Shown here piece after piece: positions 8,539 through 16,488 of a stretch of DNA of 64,000 bases. The DNA is from DASRIA01 sp963816975. Its GTDB lineage: Bacteria; Actinomycetota; Thermoleophilia; Solirubrobacterales; JBBDJG01. Every line of letters begins with the position of its first letter. The stretch's first letter is position 1. The position numbers and the translations under genes were made by a program. The notes under the pieces are model-generated. The model saw nothing but the letters and a program-made list of their open reading frames with translations, was not told where the DNA came from and did no database searches. Location of the stretch: assembly GCA_963816975.1 (NCBI GenBank), contig CAWFMD010000001.1:62001-126000 (forward strand). The letters are read 5' to 3'.

Positions 8539-9972
8539 ATGGCCACGACCTTGAGCCGCACCGCGCAGCAGGCCCCCGCCGGGGCGGACTGGCACCGGAT
8601 CTTCGAAACCATGGAGGGCGAGCACGACTACGTCGTCGACGAGGTCGAGGGCCGGATCCCGGCCCAGCTGACCGGGACCCTGTACCGCAACGGCCCGGGC
8701 AAGAACGACATCGACGGGAAGCCGTTCGCCCACCTGTTCGACGGCGACGGGATGCTGTCGCAGTTCGCGATCGACGACGGCCGCGTGCGGTACCGCAACC
8801 GCTTCGTGCGCACCAACCACTACCTGGCCGAGCGCACCGCCGACCGGCCGCCGATGCGCGGCTTCGGCAACCAGCTGCGCGGCGGGCCGCTGGGCAACGC
8901 CTTCCGGTTCCCGGGCAATGTCGCCAACACGAGCGTCACGCTGCACGCGGGCAACCTGATGGCGTTGTGGGAGGGCGGCCACCCATGGCGGCTGGACCCC
9001 GACACGCTCGAGACGATCGGCGAGTACGACTTCGACGGCCGCCTCAAGCAGGCCCATGCGTTCTCGGCGCATCCGAAGATCGACCCCGCGACGGGAGAGC
9101 TGTTCAACTTCGGCGTCACCTACGGGCCGCGCACCAAGATCCACTCCTACCGGGTCGCGCGCAGCGGGGCGCTCGAGTACCTGGAGCCGGTGACCCTGCC
9201 CTATCCCGTGATGAACCACGACTTCGCGCTGACGGCCAAGCACCTGGTGTTCGTGATCGACCCGATCCTGGTGCGGGTCGGCCGGTTCCTGCTGGGAGCG
9301 TCGAGCTATGCCGGCGCCCTGCACTGGGACCCGTCGAAGACGACGCGCGTGGTGCTCGTCCCGCGTGACGGCGGCAAGCCGCGCGTCGCCGAGTGCGACC
9401 CGTTCTTCCATTTCCACGTCAACAACGCCTTCGAGGACGGCGACGCGACCGTCGTGGACCTCGTGCGCTACGACGACTACGCGCTCGGCGAGTCGCTGCG
9501 GAACTTCTCAACGGCCGACTTCGGCGAGAGCGGGCGGCTCGTGCGGCTGCGCGTGCACGGCGGCGACGTCGCGCAGGAGGAGCTGTGCCCGTGGAAGTGC
9601 GAGTTCCCACAGCACGACTGGCGGCGCACGACGCGTGGACACCGCTTCTCGTACGTGGCGGCCGGGCCTGAAGGCGGGGTGCTGGCCCAGGGGATCGCGA
9701 AGGTCGACCACGACAACGGTCGTACGGCGATGCACGACTTCGGCGCCGGGCAGGTTGCCGGCGAGCCGATCTTCGTGCCGCGCGGCGCCGACAGCGCGGA
9801 GGACGACGGGTGGCTGCTGACGCTCGCGTACTCGGCGGCCGAGCACCGCTCGCGGCTCGTGGTGCTCGACGCCCGCGACGTCGAGTCCGATCCCGTCGCG
9901 GTCGCACATCTGCGCCACCACGTGCCGCTCGGGTTCCACGGGACGTTCACCGGTCGCGTCGCCTCAGCCTAG
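8539..9972 (+). CDS. Carotenoid oxygenase (RPE65/CCD family)
   Basis: A 477-residue seven-bladed-propeller non-haem iron enzyme that would cleave carotenoids or related polyenes or stilbenes with O2. Four iron-binding histidines are visible in conserved contexts: His178 (FSAHPKID), His227 (NHDFAL), His293 (HFHVNNAFE) and His467 (GFHGTF). The N-terminal GTLYRNGPGKND and LFDGDGMLSQF blocks are typical. Start ATG 8539 has the ribosome-binding site GGGAGG seven bases upstream. No phytoene synthase or lycopene cyclase is nearby, so the substrate cannot be told. The divergent padR gene suggests ligand-controlled expression. Confidence 0.92.
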   Translation: MATTLSRTAQQAPAGADWHRIFETMEGEHDYVVDEVEGRIPAQLTGTLYRNGPGKNDIDGKPFAHLFDGDGMLSQFAIDDGRVRYRNRFVRTNHYLAERTADRPPMRGFGNQLRGGPLGNAFRFPGNVANTSVTLHAGNLMALWEGGHPWRLDPDTLETIGEYDFDGRLKQAHAFSAHPKIDPATGELFNFGVTYGPRTKIHSYRVARSGALEYLEPVTLPYPVMNHDFALTAKHLVFVIDPILVRVGRFLLGASSYAGALHWDPSKTTRVVLVPRDGGKPRVAECDPFFHFHVNNAFEDGDATVVDLVRYDDYALGESLRNFSTADFGESGRLVRLRVHGGDVAQEELCPWKCEFPQHDWRRTTRGHRFSYVAAGPEGGVLAQGIAKVDHDNGRTAMHDFGAGQVAGEPIFVPRGADSAEDDGWLLTLAYSAAEHRSRLVVLDARDVESDPVAVAHLRHHVPLGFHGTFTGRVASA

Positions 9973-10041
9973 GCGGGCGATCCCGGGCTGCACGTGCCAC
10001 CAGGCTTGCCAGGAGTCGTGGAGGCGGCTAGAGTCGAATGT

Positions 10042-10069
10042 GCGAGAAGCAACAAGTGGACTTGCTCGC
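10042..10069 (+). other. Predicted hairpin upstream of a 37-residue ORF
   Basis: GCGAG (10042-10046) pairs with CTCGC (10065-10069), and CAAG/CTTG pair inside around the loop TGGA, leaving a six-base bulge AAGCAA. It ends 32 bases before the start of the small ORF at 10102. It may be a leader structure. It matched no riboswitch class that I could recognise by eye. Confidence 0.25.
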
Positions 10070-10101
10070 CGGCAAGGACGCAACGGGAGGTCGCAGGGGT
10101 C

Positions 10102-10215
10102 ATGGAGAGCCACTTACGCACCGAATGGACCGTCTTGATGTTCCTCGGATTGGCGGTGATGGGCGGCGTCGGAGCGCTGGCCCGCTCCGGGGTCCGGTTG
10201 CCCGGCTGGAAGTAG
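10102..10215 (+). CDS. Small single-pass membrane peptide
   Basis: A 37-residue ORF starting at ATG 10102 after a GGGAGG motif about 11 bases upstream. It has one hydrophobic helix (WTVLMFLGLAVMGGVGALA) flanked by a polar N-terminus (ESHLRTE) and a basic C-terminus (RSGVRLPGWK). The charge pattern suggests an N-out or peripheral small membrane protein. Its stop is adjacent to the stop of the SDR gene on the other strand. I do not recognise the family. The ribosome-binding site and clean hydrophobic segment make translation plausible but not certain. Confidence 0.45.
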   Translation: MESHLRTEWTVLMFLGLAVMGGVGALARSGVRLPGWK

Positions 10216-10974
10216 TTACCGGGGCGGCATTCGCAGCGCGCCATCCAGTCGGATGGTCTCGCCGTTCAGCATCTGGTTCTCGACGATGTGCACGGCCAGC
10301 GCCGCGAACTCGGCCGGGTCGCCCAGTCGCTGGGGAAACGGAATCGCCTTGCCCAGCTCCTCCCGTGCCTCCTGCGGCAGCGCGCCCAGCAGCGGGGTGT
10401 CGAACGTGCCGGGAGCGATCGTGTTGACGCGTATGCCGCGGCTCGCCATGTCGCGCGCCGCCGGCAAGGTGAGCCCCACGATTCCGCCCTTCGACGCCGA
10501 GTAGGCGATCTGCCCGATCTGCCCGTCGAACGCCGCGATCGAGGCGGTGTTCACGCACACGCCGCGCTCACCGTGCTCGAGCGGCTCCAGCAGGTTCATG
10601 GCCGCGGCGGCCATGCGCAGCACGTTGAACGTCCCGATCAGATTCACGCGCAGGACGGTCTCGAACGGAAGCAGTTGATGCGGGCCGTTCTTCGACGCGG
10701 TGCGTTCGGCCCACCCCACGCCCGCGCAGCAGATGCTGATGCGCAGGTCCCCGCCCGCCGCCTCCACGGCACGGGCAACCTGTCCCTCGTCGGTCACGTC
10801 GCAGGCGACGAAGCCCGCGCGGTCGCCGAGCTCCGCGGCGAGTGCCTCGCCCTTCTGCACGTTCATGTCCGCGATCGTCACCTGCGCGCCGCGGTCGTGG
10901 AGTGTCCGCGCGCTCGCCTCTCCCAGCCCGGAGGCGCCGCCCGCGACGATGGCCCCACATCCCTCGATCCGCAT
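10216..10974 (-). CDS. SDR-family 3-hydroxyacyl-CoA dehydrogenase-like protein
   Basis: Classical short-chain dehydrogenase of 252 residues. The NAD-binding motif GGASGLG is at residues 12-18, ADMN follows strand 2 (NAD preference), and the active site has the serine of NTASIAAF and YSASK. The tail resembles human HSD17B10-type enzymes (PFPQRLGDPAEFAALAVHIVEN), which oxidise (S)-3-hydroxyacyl-CoA. That would fit the beta-oxidation genes elsewhere in the window. Exact substrate is not provable. It is transcribed away from the selenoprotein gene, whose start lies 36 bases upstream on the other strand. Confidence 0.88.
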   Translation of the reverse strand: MRIEGCGAIVAGGASGLGEASARTLHDRGAQVTIADMNVQKGEALAAELGDRAGFVACDVTDEGQVARAVEAAGGDLRISICCAGVGWAERTASKNGPHQLLPFETVLRVNLIGTFNVLRMAAAAMNLLEPLEHGERGVCVNTASIAAFDGQIGQIAYSASKGGIVGLTLPAARDMASRGIRVNTIAPGTFDTPLLGALPQEAREELGKAIPFPQRLGDPAEFAALAVHIVENQMLNGETIRLDGALRMPPR

Positions 10975-11009
10975 GGCGGCGAACCCTACAGCCGATAGGC
11001 TTCGTGTCG

Positions 11010-11570
11010 ATGAGCAAGCTCGGCCCGGGGGATCCGTTTCCGGACATCACGCTCGACACTCGCGACGGTGACGCGCAGCTCTCCGATCGCTGGCGCAAGG
11101 GGCCGCTGGTGGTCGCCTTCATGCGCCACTTCGGCTGACCGCTGTGCAGCGAGTACCTCGCCCAGTTGGGTGAGGCCCACGAGGAGCTCCGCGCGGCGGG
11201 GGCCGACGTCGTCGCCGTGTTTCAGTATCGCGCGGAGCCCACGTTCCACTTCTGCCGCAAGCGCGGGACGCCCTTCGACTGCCTCGGTGACCCGCAGCGG
11301 GCCGGCTATCGCGCCGTCGGGCTCGAGCGAGGTGGTCTGCGCTCGTACCTGGGGCCGCAGCTCGCTGCGAGCTACATCCGCGCCGCTCGGCACGGGCACA
11401 TGGCCGGCAACCCGCAGGGCGGTGACGTCGCGCAGCGGCCGGGCACCTTCGTGGTCGATCCCGAGGGCAAGGTCGTGTCCGCCCACTACAACCGTGACGC
11501 CGGGGACCATCCGGACATGGACGAGATCATCCGGCTGGTGGGGCGGCTCGGCCCGCAGCCGGCCGCGTGA
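11010..11570 (+). CDS. Peroxiredoxin-like AhpC/TSA selenoprotein (UxxC), read through TGA 11136-11138
   Basis: One continuous frame from ATG 11010 to TGA 11568-11570 codes for 186 residues if the in-frame TGA at 11136-11138 is read as selenocysteine. The TGA is codon 43 and falls exactly where AhpC/TSA thioredoxin-fold proteins of the PRXL2/SelL type have the first Cys of CxxC: VAFMRHFG-U-PLC-SEYL. Downstream, VVAVFQYRAEPTFHF, DCLGDP and QRPGTFVVDPEGKV continue the fold without a gap. A SECIS-like hairpin begins 17 bases after the TGA. The protein would reduce peroxides or disulfides with a selenol/thiol pair. A GTG at 11004 is an alternative start. The sel genes needed are not in this window. 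A sequencing error or pseudogene is the alternative, but the Cys position and the hairpin argue against it. Confidence 0.85.
11156..11175 (+). promoter_or_regulatory. SECIS-like hairpin
   Basis: CCTCGCCC (11156-11163) pairs with GGGTGAGG (11168-11175) over 8 bp with one G-U pair, closing the loop AGTT. It starts 17 bases after the in-frame TGA, and the loop with a G-U step lies 25 bases after it. That is the geometry of bacterial SECIS elements, which sit inside the coding region and recruit SelB. Confidence 0.7.
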
Positions 11571-12243
11571 CCGCGTAGCGCACGAACAGGAAGCCGTCGT
11601 GCGTGAGCACCGAGCGCAGGTCGAGCCGCTGCGCGCGCTCGAACGCGGTGCCTTCCACGACTGACGGCGCGACGGCGCCCGCCAGGACGGGGGAGACCGT
11701 CAGGAACAGCTCATCCACGAGGCCGGGAGCGAGCATCGCCGCAAGCAGGGTGGGTCCGCCCTCGTGCAGCATCGCCCGCACGCCGTGGACCGAGCGCAGC
11801 CGCGCGGCGCCCGCAGCGAGGTCGAGGTCCGCGCCGGGGATCCGCTCCACGATCAGCTGCGCCTCGCACTGCGGGGGCTCGCGGTCGCTGTTGGTGAGCA
11901 CGACGATCCGGGACTCGGGGTCCCGGAACAGCGGTGCGTCCACGGGCAGCTCGAGCGAGCGGCTCGCCGTGACCGCCAGCGGCACCTCCGCCAGGCCGAG
12001 CTCCGCACGACCGCGGCGCACCGCAGGACGGCGTGCCAGCGGGCCGTAGCGCTCGAGCGCGATCGTGGAGGTCCCGACGATCACTGCATCGACCTGCGTG
12101 CGCAGCGTGTGGAAGAGGTCGCGATCGATGTTGCTCGAGATTGCCTCGGTCCGGCCGGCGTGCGTCGCGCGGCCGTCCGCCGTCGCGACCATGTTCGCGA
12201 CGGTGTAGGGCCTGTCCGGGAACGCCCGCTCGATCAGGCTCAA
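11527..12243 (-). CDS. RibD C-terminal/dihydrofolate reductase-like pyrimidine reductase
   Basis: A 238-residue protein of the RibD_C (DHFR-like) fold: ANMVATADGRAT, VDAVIVGTSTI, MLHEGGPTLLAAML and a C-terminal LTVSPVLAG. The family includes 5-amino-6-ribosylaminouracil reductases of riboflavin synthesis and many uncharacterised NADPH reductases in actinobacteria. It is the third gene of the egtB-egtD operon; whether it serves ergothioneine metabolism is unknown. The TTG at 12243 is the only standard start after the egtD stop in this frame. The 19 codons before it (reading LDRLFPDRGTVTPEQ and on) look like genuine family N-terminus, so translation may begin at CTG 12300. The 3' end overlaps the convergent selenoprotein gene. 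Confidence 0.8.
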   Translation of the reverse strand: MSLIERAFPDRPYTVANMVATADGRATHAGRTEAISSNIDRDLFHTLRTQVDAVIVGTSTIALERYGPLARRPAVRRGRAELGLAEVPLAVTASRSLELPVDAPLFRDPESRIVVLTNSDREPPQCEAQLIVERIPGADLDLAAGAARLRSVHGVRAMLHEGGPTLLAAMLAPGLVDELFLTVSPVLAGAVAPSVVEGTAFERAQRLDLRSVLTHDGFLFVRYAVTRPAAGRAAPPAG

Positions 12244-12303
12244 CGCTCCGTAGGCCTGCTCCGGGGTGACGGTCCCGCGGTCTGGGAAAAGGCGATCCAG
12301 GGT

Positions 12304-13308
12304 TCAGTCCGCGGAGCTGAGCGGCCCGGTCAGCGACAGCGCGAACAGGCCGTCGCCGTCCGTGTACCACTCGATCAGCTCGAGCCCGGCGGCCGTGTAC
12401 TCACGCGCCAGCGAGTCGCGGGTGAACTTGCACGAGATCTCCGTGCGCATCTCCTCGCCGGCCTCGAACTCGACGTCCATCCCGAGAGCGTCGATGCGCG
12501 CCCGCACGTCGGCGCGCGCCCGCAGCCACATCTCGATGCGGCGCGCGTGCTCGTTGTAGAAGGCGACGTGGTCGAACATCTCCGGATCGAGGTCGCCGTC
12601 GAGGTTGGCGTTGATCACGCGCAACATGTTGCGGTTGAACTCGGCCGTCACCCCCGCGGAGTCGTTGTACGCGGCCTCGAGGCGCTCGCGGTCCTTCACC
12701 AGGTCGGTGCCCACGAGCAGGCGGTCCTCCGGACCTAGTTGCGCGCGCAAGGCTTGCAGGAGGCGGGTGCGACGCGGGTGGGCGAGGTTCCCGATCGTGC
12801 CGCCCAGGAATGCGATCAGCCGCCGCCCGGCGGCGGGGGGGATGCGGTCGAGGTGGCGCTCGAAGTCGCCCACGACGCCGTGTACCGCGAGGGTGTCATA
12901 GGTCGCGACCAGCCGCTCCGCGCAATCCAGCACCGCGGTCTCCGACACGTCCACCGGCAGATAGCGAGTGCCGAGGCCGAGGTCGAGCATGGGCGCGAGC
13001 AGCGCGGTGGTCTTGCGCGCGGACCCGGGGCCGAGCTCGACGATCTCCGCGGGACGCACCAGCTCGACGATGCGCGGGCCTGCCACGTCGAGGATGTCCT
13101 GCTCGACCTGTGACGGGTAGTACTCGGGCAACTCGGTGATGCGCTCGAACAGCTCCGAGCCGCGCGCGTCGTAGAAGTACTTTGGTGGCAGCTCGCGGGG
13201 GTTGCCGGACAGGCCCCGGCGCACGTCCTCGGCAAGCGAGGCGAGCGTCCCGTCGCGCAGGTGCACGTCGATCTGCACGGGATCCTGGGTTCTGGTCGCG
13301 ATCCCCAC
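12304..13308 (-). CDS. egtD: L-histidine N-alpha-methyltransferase EgtD
   Basis: A 334-residue SAM-dependent enzyme that trimethylates histidine to hercynine, the first step of ergothioneine synthesis. Signature blocks are PPKYFYDARGSELFERIT, LPEYYPSQVEQDIL, the SAM loop ELGPGSARKT, LPVDVSETAV and IAFLGGTIGNL. The C-terminal AFYNEHARRIEMWLRA is also characteristic. GTG 13308 starts 2 bases after the egtB stop, indicating translational coupling. Length matches the family (about 320). Confidence 0.95.
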   Translation of the reverse strand: MGIATRTQDPVQIDVHLRDGTLASLAEDVRRGLSGNPRELPPKYFYDARGSELFERITELPEYYPSQVEQDILDVAGPRIVELVRPAEIVELGPGSARKTTALLAPMLDLGLGTRYLPVDVSETAVLDCAERLVATYDTLAVHGVVGDFERHLDRIPPAAGRRLIAFLGGTIGNLAHPRRTRLLQALRAQLGPEDRLLVGTDLVKDRERLEAAYNDSAGVTAEFNRNMLRVINANLDGDLDPEMFDHVAFYNEHARRIEMWLRARADVRARIDALGMDVEFEAGEEMRTEISCKFTRDSLAREYTAAGLELIEWYTDGDGLFALSLTGPLSSAD

Positions 13309-13310
13309 CG

Positions 13311-14597
13311 TCAGTCCTCCACGTCCGCGGCGCACCGGAAGCCGGCGAAGATCTGCCGCCGTCGCGGGTAGTCCCAGTTGCGGAAGGTGGTGGTGACGGC
13401 TCCCGCCTGCGTCGCCCACGAGCCGCCGCGCAGCACCTTGAAAGGGCCGCCGAAGAAGTCCTGCGAGTACTCGGGATACGGGAACGCCTCGAAGCCCGCG
13501 TACGCGTCGAATCCGCTTGCCGTCCACTCCCACACATCGCCCAGGGTCTGGCGCGCGCCGCAGGCGCTCTCTCCGGCCGCGTAGGCCCCGGCGGGCGCAC
13601 AGCCGAACGCGAGCTGGTCCAGGTTGGCGCACCCGTGGTCGGCGGTCGCGCCGGCGGCGGCCTTCTCCCACTCGGCCTCGGTCGGCAGCCGCTTGCCGGC
13701 CCAGCGGGCGAAGGCGTCGGCCTCGAACCACGAGACGTGGCAGACGGGCAGCGCGGCGTCCATCTCGCCCCAGTCGCCGAACGACCGCACGAGCCATCGC
13801 TCGTCCTCGCTGCGCCAGCAGCCCGGGGCGGTGGCGTGCTCCTCCTGGCGCCAGGTCCATCCCCGTGCGGACCACAGCCCTCGTCGCTCGTATCCGCCGT
13901 CGTCGATGAAGTCGCGGAAGGCGCCGTTCGTGACTGGCGCGCGATCGATGCGGAAGGCGCCCACCTCCCGCAGATGGCGGGGCCGCTCGTTGTCGTAGGC
14001 GAACCCGGCGGATGCGGCGCCCATCTCGAACGGGCCACCGGGCACGAGCGCGTCGCCGGTCACCGGCTCGGGCCCGGGCAGGTCCCACTGGCGCGGCGGC
14101 AGGTAGGTGTCCGACGTCATCAGCTGCAGCGCCTGCAGGATCGTCTCCGTGTGTTGCTGCTCGTGGCGCAGCACCATCTCGAACACGAAGGCGTCGCGCA
14201 GCAGCGGGGTGCTGTCGGGTGAGAGGTCCGCCGCGTCGAGCAGATCGAGCACCCGGGTGCGCACCTCGTCCATGTAGCGGAAAGCGTCCTCGCTGCGCAG
14301 GTACGGAAGCCCGCCGCGCTCGCTGCGCGGAGCGGCATTCGGGTCGTACACGTCGCCCAGCCGTTCCCTCAGCATGGTCTTGCCGAACGCAGAGTGCGCC
14401 AGCCACAGGTCCTCGAAGGTGGCGATGTGCCCGAGGTCCCACACGATCGGGCTCATCAGCGGGCTGTGCGCGGCGTTCAGGCTGTCATCGGACAGCTGCT
14501 CGACCAGCAGCAGCGTGCGCGACCGCACCGCCTCGAGTCGCTGCGCGATCCCTTCCCGCGTCATCGGACCGGCGTGTCGGATTCCAGCCAAGGTCAT
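13311..14597 (-). CDS. egtB: Ergothioneine biosynthesis sulfoxide synthase EgtB
   Basis: Non-haem iron oxygenase of 428 residues joining hercynine to a thiol donor. The N-terminal DinB-like domain supplies iron ligands His57 (WDLGHIA) and the HEQQHTE motif (His145, His149). The C-terminal formylglycine-enzyme-like domain runs from PGGPFEMGA to FAGFRCA, with RLPTEAEWEKA and LGDVWEWTASGF. It is the first gene of the egtB-egtD-reductase operon. No egtA, egtC or egtE is present, so the thiol donor (gamma-glutamylcysteine, or cysteine as in some non-mycobacterial lineages) cannot be decided here. An ATG at 14564 is an alternative start. Confidence 0.95.
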   Translation of the reverse strand: MTLAGIRHAGPMTREGIAQRLEAVRSRTLLLVEQLSDDSLNAAHSPLMSPIVWDLGHIATFEDLWLAHSAFGKTMLRERLGDVYDPNAAPRSERGGLPYLRSEDAFRYMDEVRTRVLDLLDAADLSPDSTPLLRDAFVFEMVLRHEQQHTETILQALQLMTSDTYLPPRQWDLPGPEPVTGDALVPGGPFEMGAASAGFAYDNERPRHLREVGAFRIDRAPVTNGAFRDFIDDGGYERRGLWSARGWTWRQEEHATAPGCWRSEDERWLVRSFGDWGEMDAALPVCHVSWFEADAFARWAGKRLPTEAEWEKAAAGATADHGCANLDQLAFGCAPAGAYAAGESACGARQTLGDVWEWTASGFDAYAGFEAFPYPEYSQDFFGGPFKVLRGGSWATQAGAVTTTFRNWDYPRRRQIFAGFRCAADVED

Positions 14598-14911
14598 CTA
14601 GGGACCCTCGAATGTGGGGCCGAACGGCTTCAGCGGTGGGCCGGCCGAGGGGCCGTCGTATGCGACGCGGGCGGGGGGCTGATCGCTCATGGGCGTTCCG
14701 GGAGGCTCCGGGGGCTGAAGTCGATGAATGTAGTCGATCGTTACGTTTGGGTATACCGAACCGGATCATTTGCACCCAAGCGGAGGGATGCGATGCACCC
14801 GAATGGACGGACGCCTTGGAAGCCGGGCGCCGCCCCGCACCGGGTGCGAACGCGCTTGCCGTCGCTGCGATGAGCGTGCAAACCATGCGTGCGCGGCTAT
14901 AAGGTCTCGGC
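14598..14911. other. Divergent intergenic region, egtB / membrane protein
   Basis: No convincing gene was seen in these 314 bases. A perfect 8-bp palindrome GGTATACC at 14750-14757, set in a longer imperfect dyad (GTT...AAC), is the most regular element. TATACC within it could serve as a -10 box for the downstream gene. The stretch from about 14725 to 14780 is AT-richer than its surroundings, as expected of a promoter. Confidence 0.4.
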
Positions 14912-15403
14912 GTGGACTTCCGGAGGCTCGGCAGGGGAGACATCGTCGCGGCGGCCGGCGGTCTGCTGCTCTTCATCAGCATGTGGCTGCCGTGGTTCTC
15001 GGTGGACGCGCTGCCCCCCCAAAGCGAGAACCTGTGCGGTGCCGGCGAGCAGTCGTGCACGGGCCTGGAGACGTTCTCGCTCTTCTCTGCGCTGATCATC
15101 CCGGGCATGGATTTCCTGCTGATCGCGGGGGCCCTGGCGCCCTGGATCCTGGTCTGGATCGTCGTCCGCGGCCACACCTTGTCCTGGCCGCCCGGCGAGG
15201 TCACGATGATCGTGGGCGCGATCGCCACCACGCTGATCCTCTACAACGGGATCGTCGATCGCGCCGGCTCGACCCGCGAGTTCGTGGGCCTCGACATCGG
15301 CTGGTACCTCGCGCTGCTCGGCGCGCTGATGATCGTGGCAGGCGGCGGCATCAGCCAGGTCACCCGTGGGGGCGTGACCCGCAGGCCGCCGGGCACGTTC
15401 TAG
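14912..15403 (+). CDS. Hypothetical four-helix membrane protein
   Basis: A 163-residue integral membrane protein with four predicted helices: VAAAGGLLLFISMWLPWF, FLLIAGALAPWILVWIVV, VTMIVGAIATTLILYNGI and WYLALLGALMIVAGGG. The first outer loop carries two cysteines (NLCGAGEQSC) that could form a disulfide. The WLPWFSV motif after the first helix is common in small actinobacterial membrane proteins of unknown role. The GTG at 14912 is preceded by AAGG. glpX follows 27 bases later on the same strand, without an evident functional tie. Confidence 0.7.
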   Translation: MDFRRLGRGDIVAAAGGLLLFISMWLPWFSVDALPPQSENLCGAGEQSCTGLETFSLFSALIIPGMDFLLIAGALAPWILVWIVVRGHTLSWPPGEVTMIVGAIATTLILYNGIVDRAGSTREFVGLDIGWYLALLGALMIVAGGGISQVTRGGVTRRPPGTF

Positions 15404-15430
15404 CGCTGCTCGCGTAACCTCCGACGCGGG

Positions 15431-16459
15431 GTGGGCCGAGACACGAACCTGATAGCGCACGACCTGCGCGACACGAGCGCTCCCGACCGCAACCTCGCAC
15501 TCGAGCTGGTGCGGGTCACGGAGGCCGCGGCGCTGGCTGCCGCGCGCTGGGTGGGGCGCGGCGACAAGGAGGCCGCGGACCAGGCTGCCGTCGACGCGAT
15601 GCGCTTCACCCTGCACGCCGTGCCCATGGACGGGATCGTGGTGATCGGCGAAGGCGAGAAGGACGAGGCCCCGATGCTCTACAACGGCGAGCAGATCGGC
15701 GACGGCAGCCCGCCGGACGTCGACGTCGCGGTCGACCCGCTCGAGGGCACCAGGCTGACCGCGCGCGGCATGCCGAGCGCCCTGGCAGTGGTTGCGCTGG
15801 CCGAGCGCGGCAGCATGTTCGACCCGGGCCCGTGCGTATACATGGAGAAGATGGCGGGGGCCTCCGACATCGCCGACCTGCTCGACCTCGACCGGCCCCT
15901 GGGCGAGACGCTCGAGCTGATCGCCAAGCGCCGCGGATCGGAGGTCAGCGACCTGATGGTGATCATGCTCGATCGCGAGCGCCACGCGGACGGAGTGGCC
16001 CAGGTGCGCAAGTCCGGCGCGCGCATCCGGTTCATCACCGATGGCGACGTGTCCGCCGCGCTGCTCGCCGTGACCGACAGCACGGGGGTCGACCTGCTTT
16101 GGGGCATCGGCGGCACGCCCGAGGGCGTGCTGTCCGCCGCCGCAATCAAGAGCATGGGCGGCCACCTCGTGGGCCGGCTCTGGCCGCGGGACGAGGACGA
16201 GCGCAAGCGCGCCCTGGAGGCCGGCTACGACCTGGACGAGGTGCTCGACGTGAACCGGCTGATCTCGGGCCAGGACGTGTTCTTCGCTGCCACGGGCGTC
16301 ACCGACGGCGATCTGCTGGAGGGCGTGCGCTACCGAGACGGTGCCGCCGCGACGACGGAATCTCTGGTCATGCGCTCCCGCTCGGGCACTGTCCGCAAGG
16401 TGCAGGCGACGCACAACAGGGCGAAGCTGCGCGAGCTGACCGGCACGCGCTACGGCTGA
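15431..16459 (+). CDS. glpX: Class II fructose-1,6-bisphosphatase GlpX
   Basis: A 342-residue metal-dependent phosphatase converting fructose 1,6-bisphosphate to fructose 6-phosphate in gluconeogenesis. Conserved blocks are VIGEGEKDEAPML, the metal-binding DVAVDPLEGT, LDRERHADGV, FITDGDVSAALL and GIGGTPEGVLSAAA. Length is typical (about 330). The GTG at 15431 begins the conserved N-terminus. It converges with moeA. Confidence 0.95.
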   Translation: MGRDTNLIAHDLRDTSAPDRNLALELVRVTEAAALAAARWVGRGDKEAADQAAVDAMRFTLHAVPMDGIVVIGEGEKDEAPMLYNGEQIGDGSPPDVDVAVDPLEGTRLTARGMPSALAVVALAERGSMFDPGPCVYMEKMAGASDIADLLDLDRPLGETLELIAKRRGSEVSDLMVIMLDRERHADGVAQVRKSGARIRFITDGDVSAALLAVTDSTGVDLLWGIGGTPEGVLSAAAIKSMGGHLVGRLWPRDEDERKRALEAGYDLDEVLDVNRLISGQDVFFAATGVTDGDLLEGVRYRDGAAATTESLVMRSRSGTVRKVQATHNRAKLRELTGTRYG

Positions 16460-16488
16460 AGCCGAGCGGGCCGTCGGCATCCGGCCAC

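Noticed and set aside
10020..10101. Possible cyclic-di-GMP riboswitch upstream of the 37-residue ORF
   Set aside because: GGACGCAA is present, but the second conserved half and the tetraloop/receptor pair of GEMM RNAs are not visible.
11137..11570. A frameshifted or nonsense-mutated peroxiredoxin pseudogene
   Set aside because: The TGA is in frame with both halves, sits exactly at the redox Cys, and is followed by a hairpin at SECIS distance. A random nonsense mutation would not be expected to meet all three.
14897..16480. 527-residue minus-strand frame over glpX
   Set aside because: Antisense to a clear glpX and an adjoining membrane-protein gene; no motifs.
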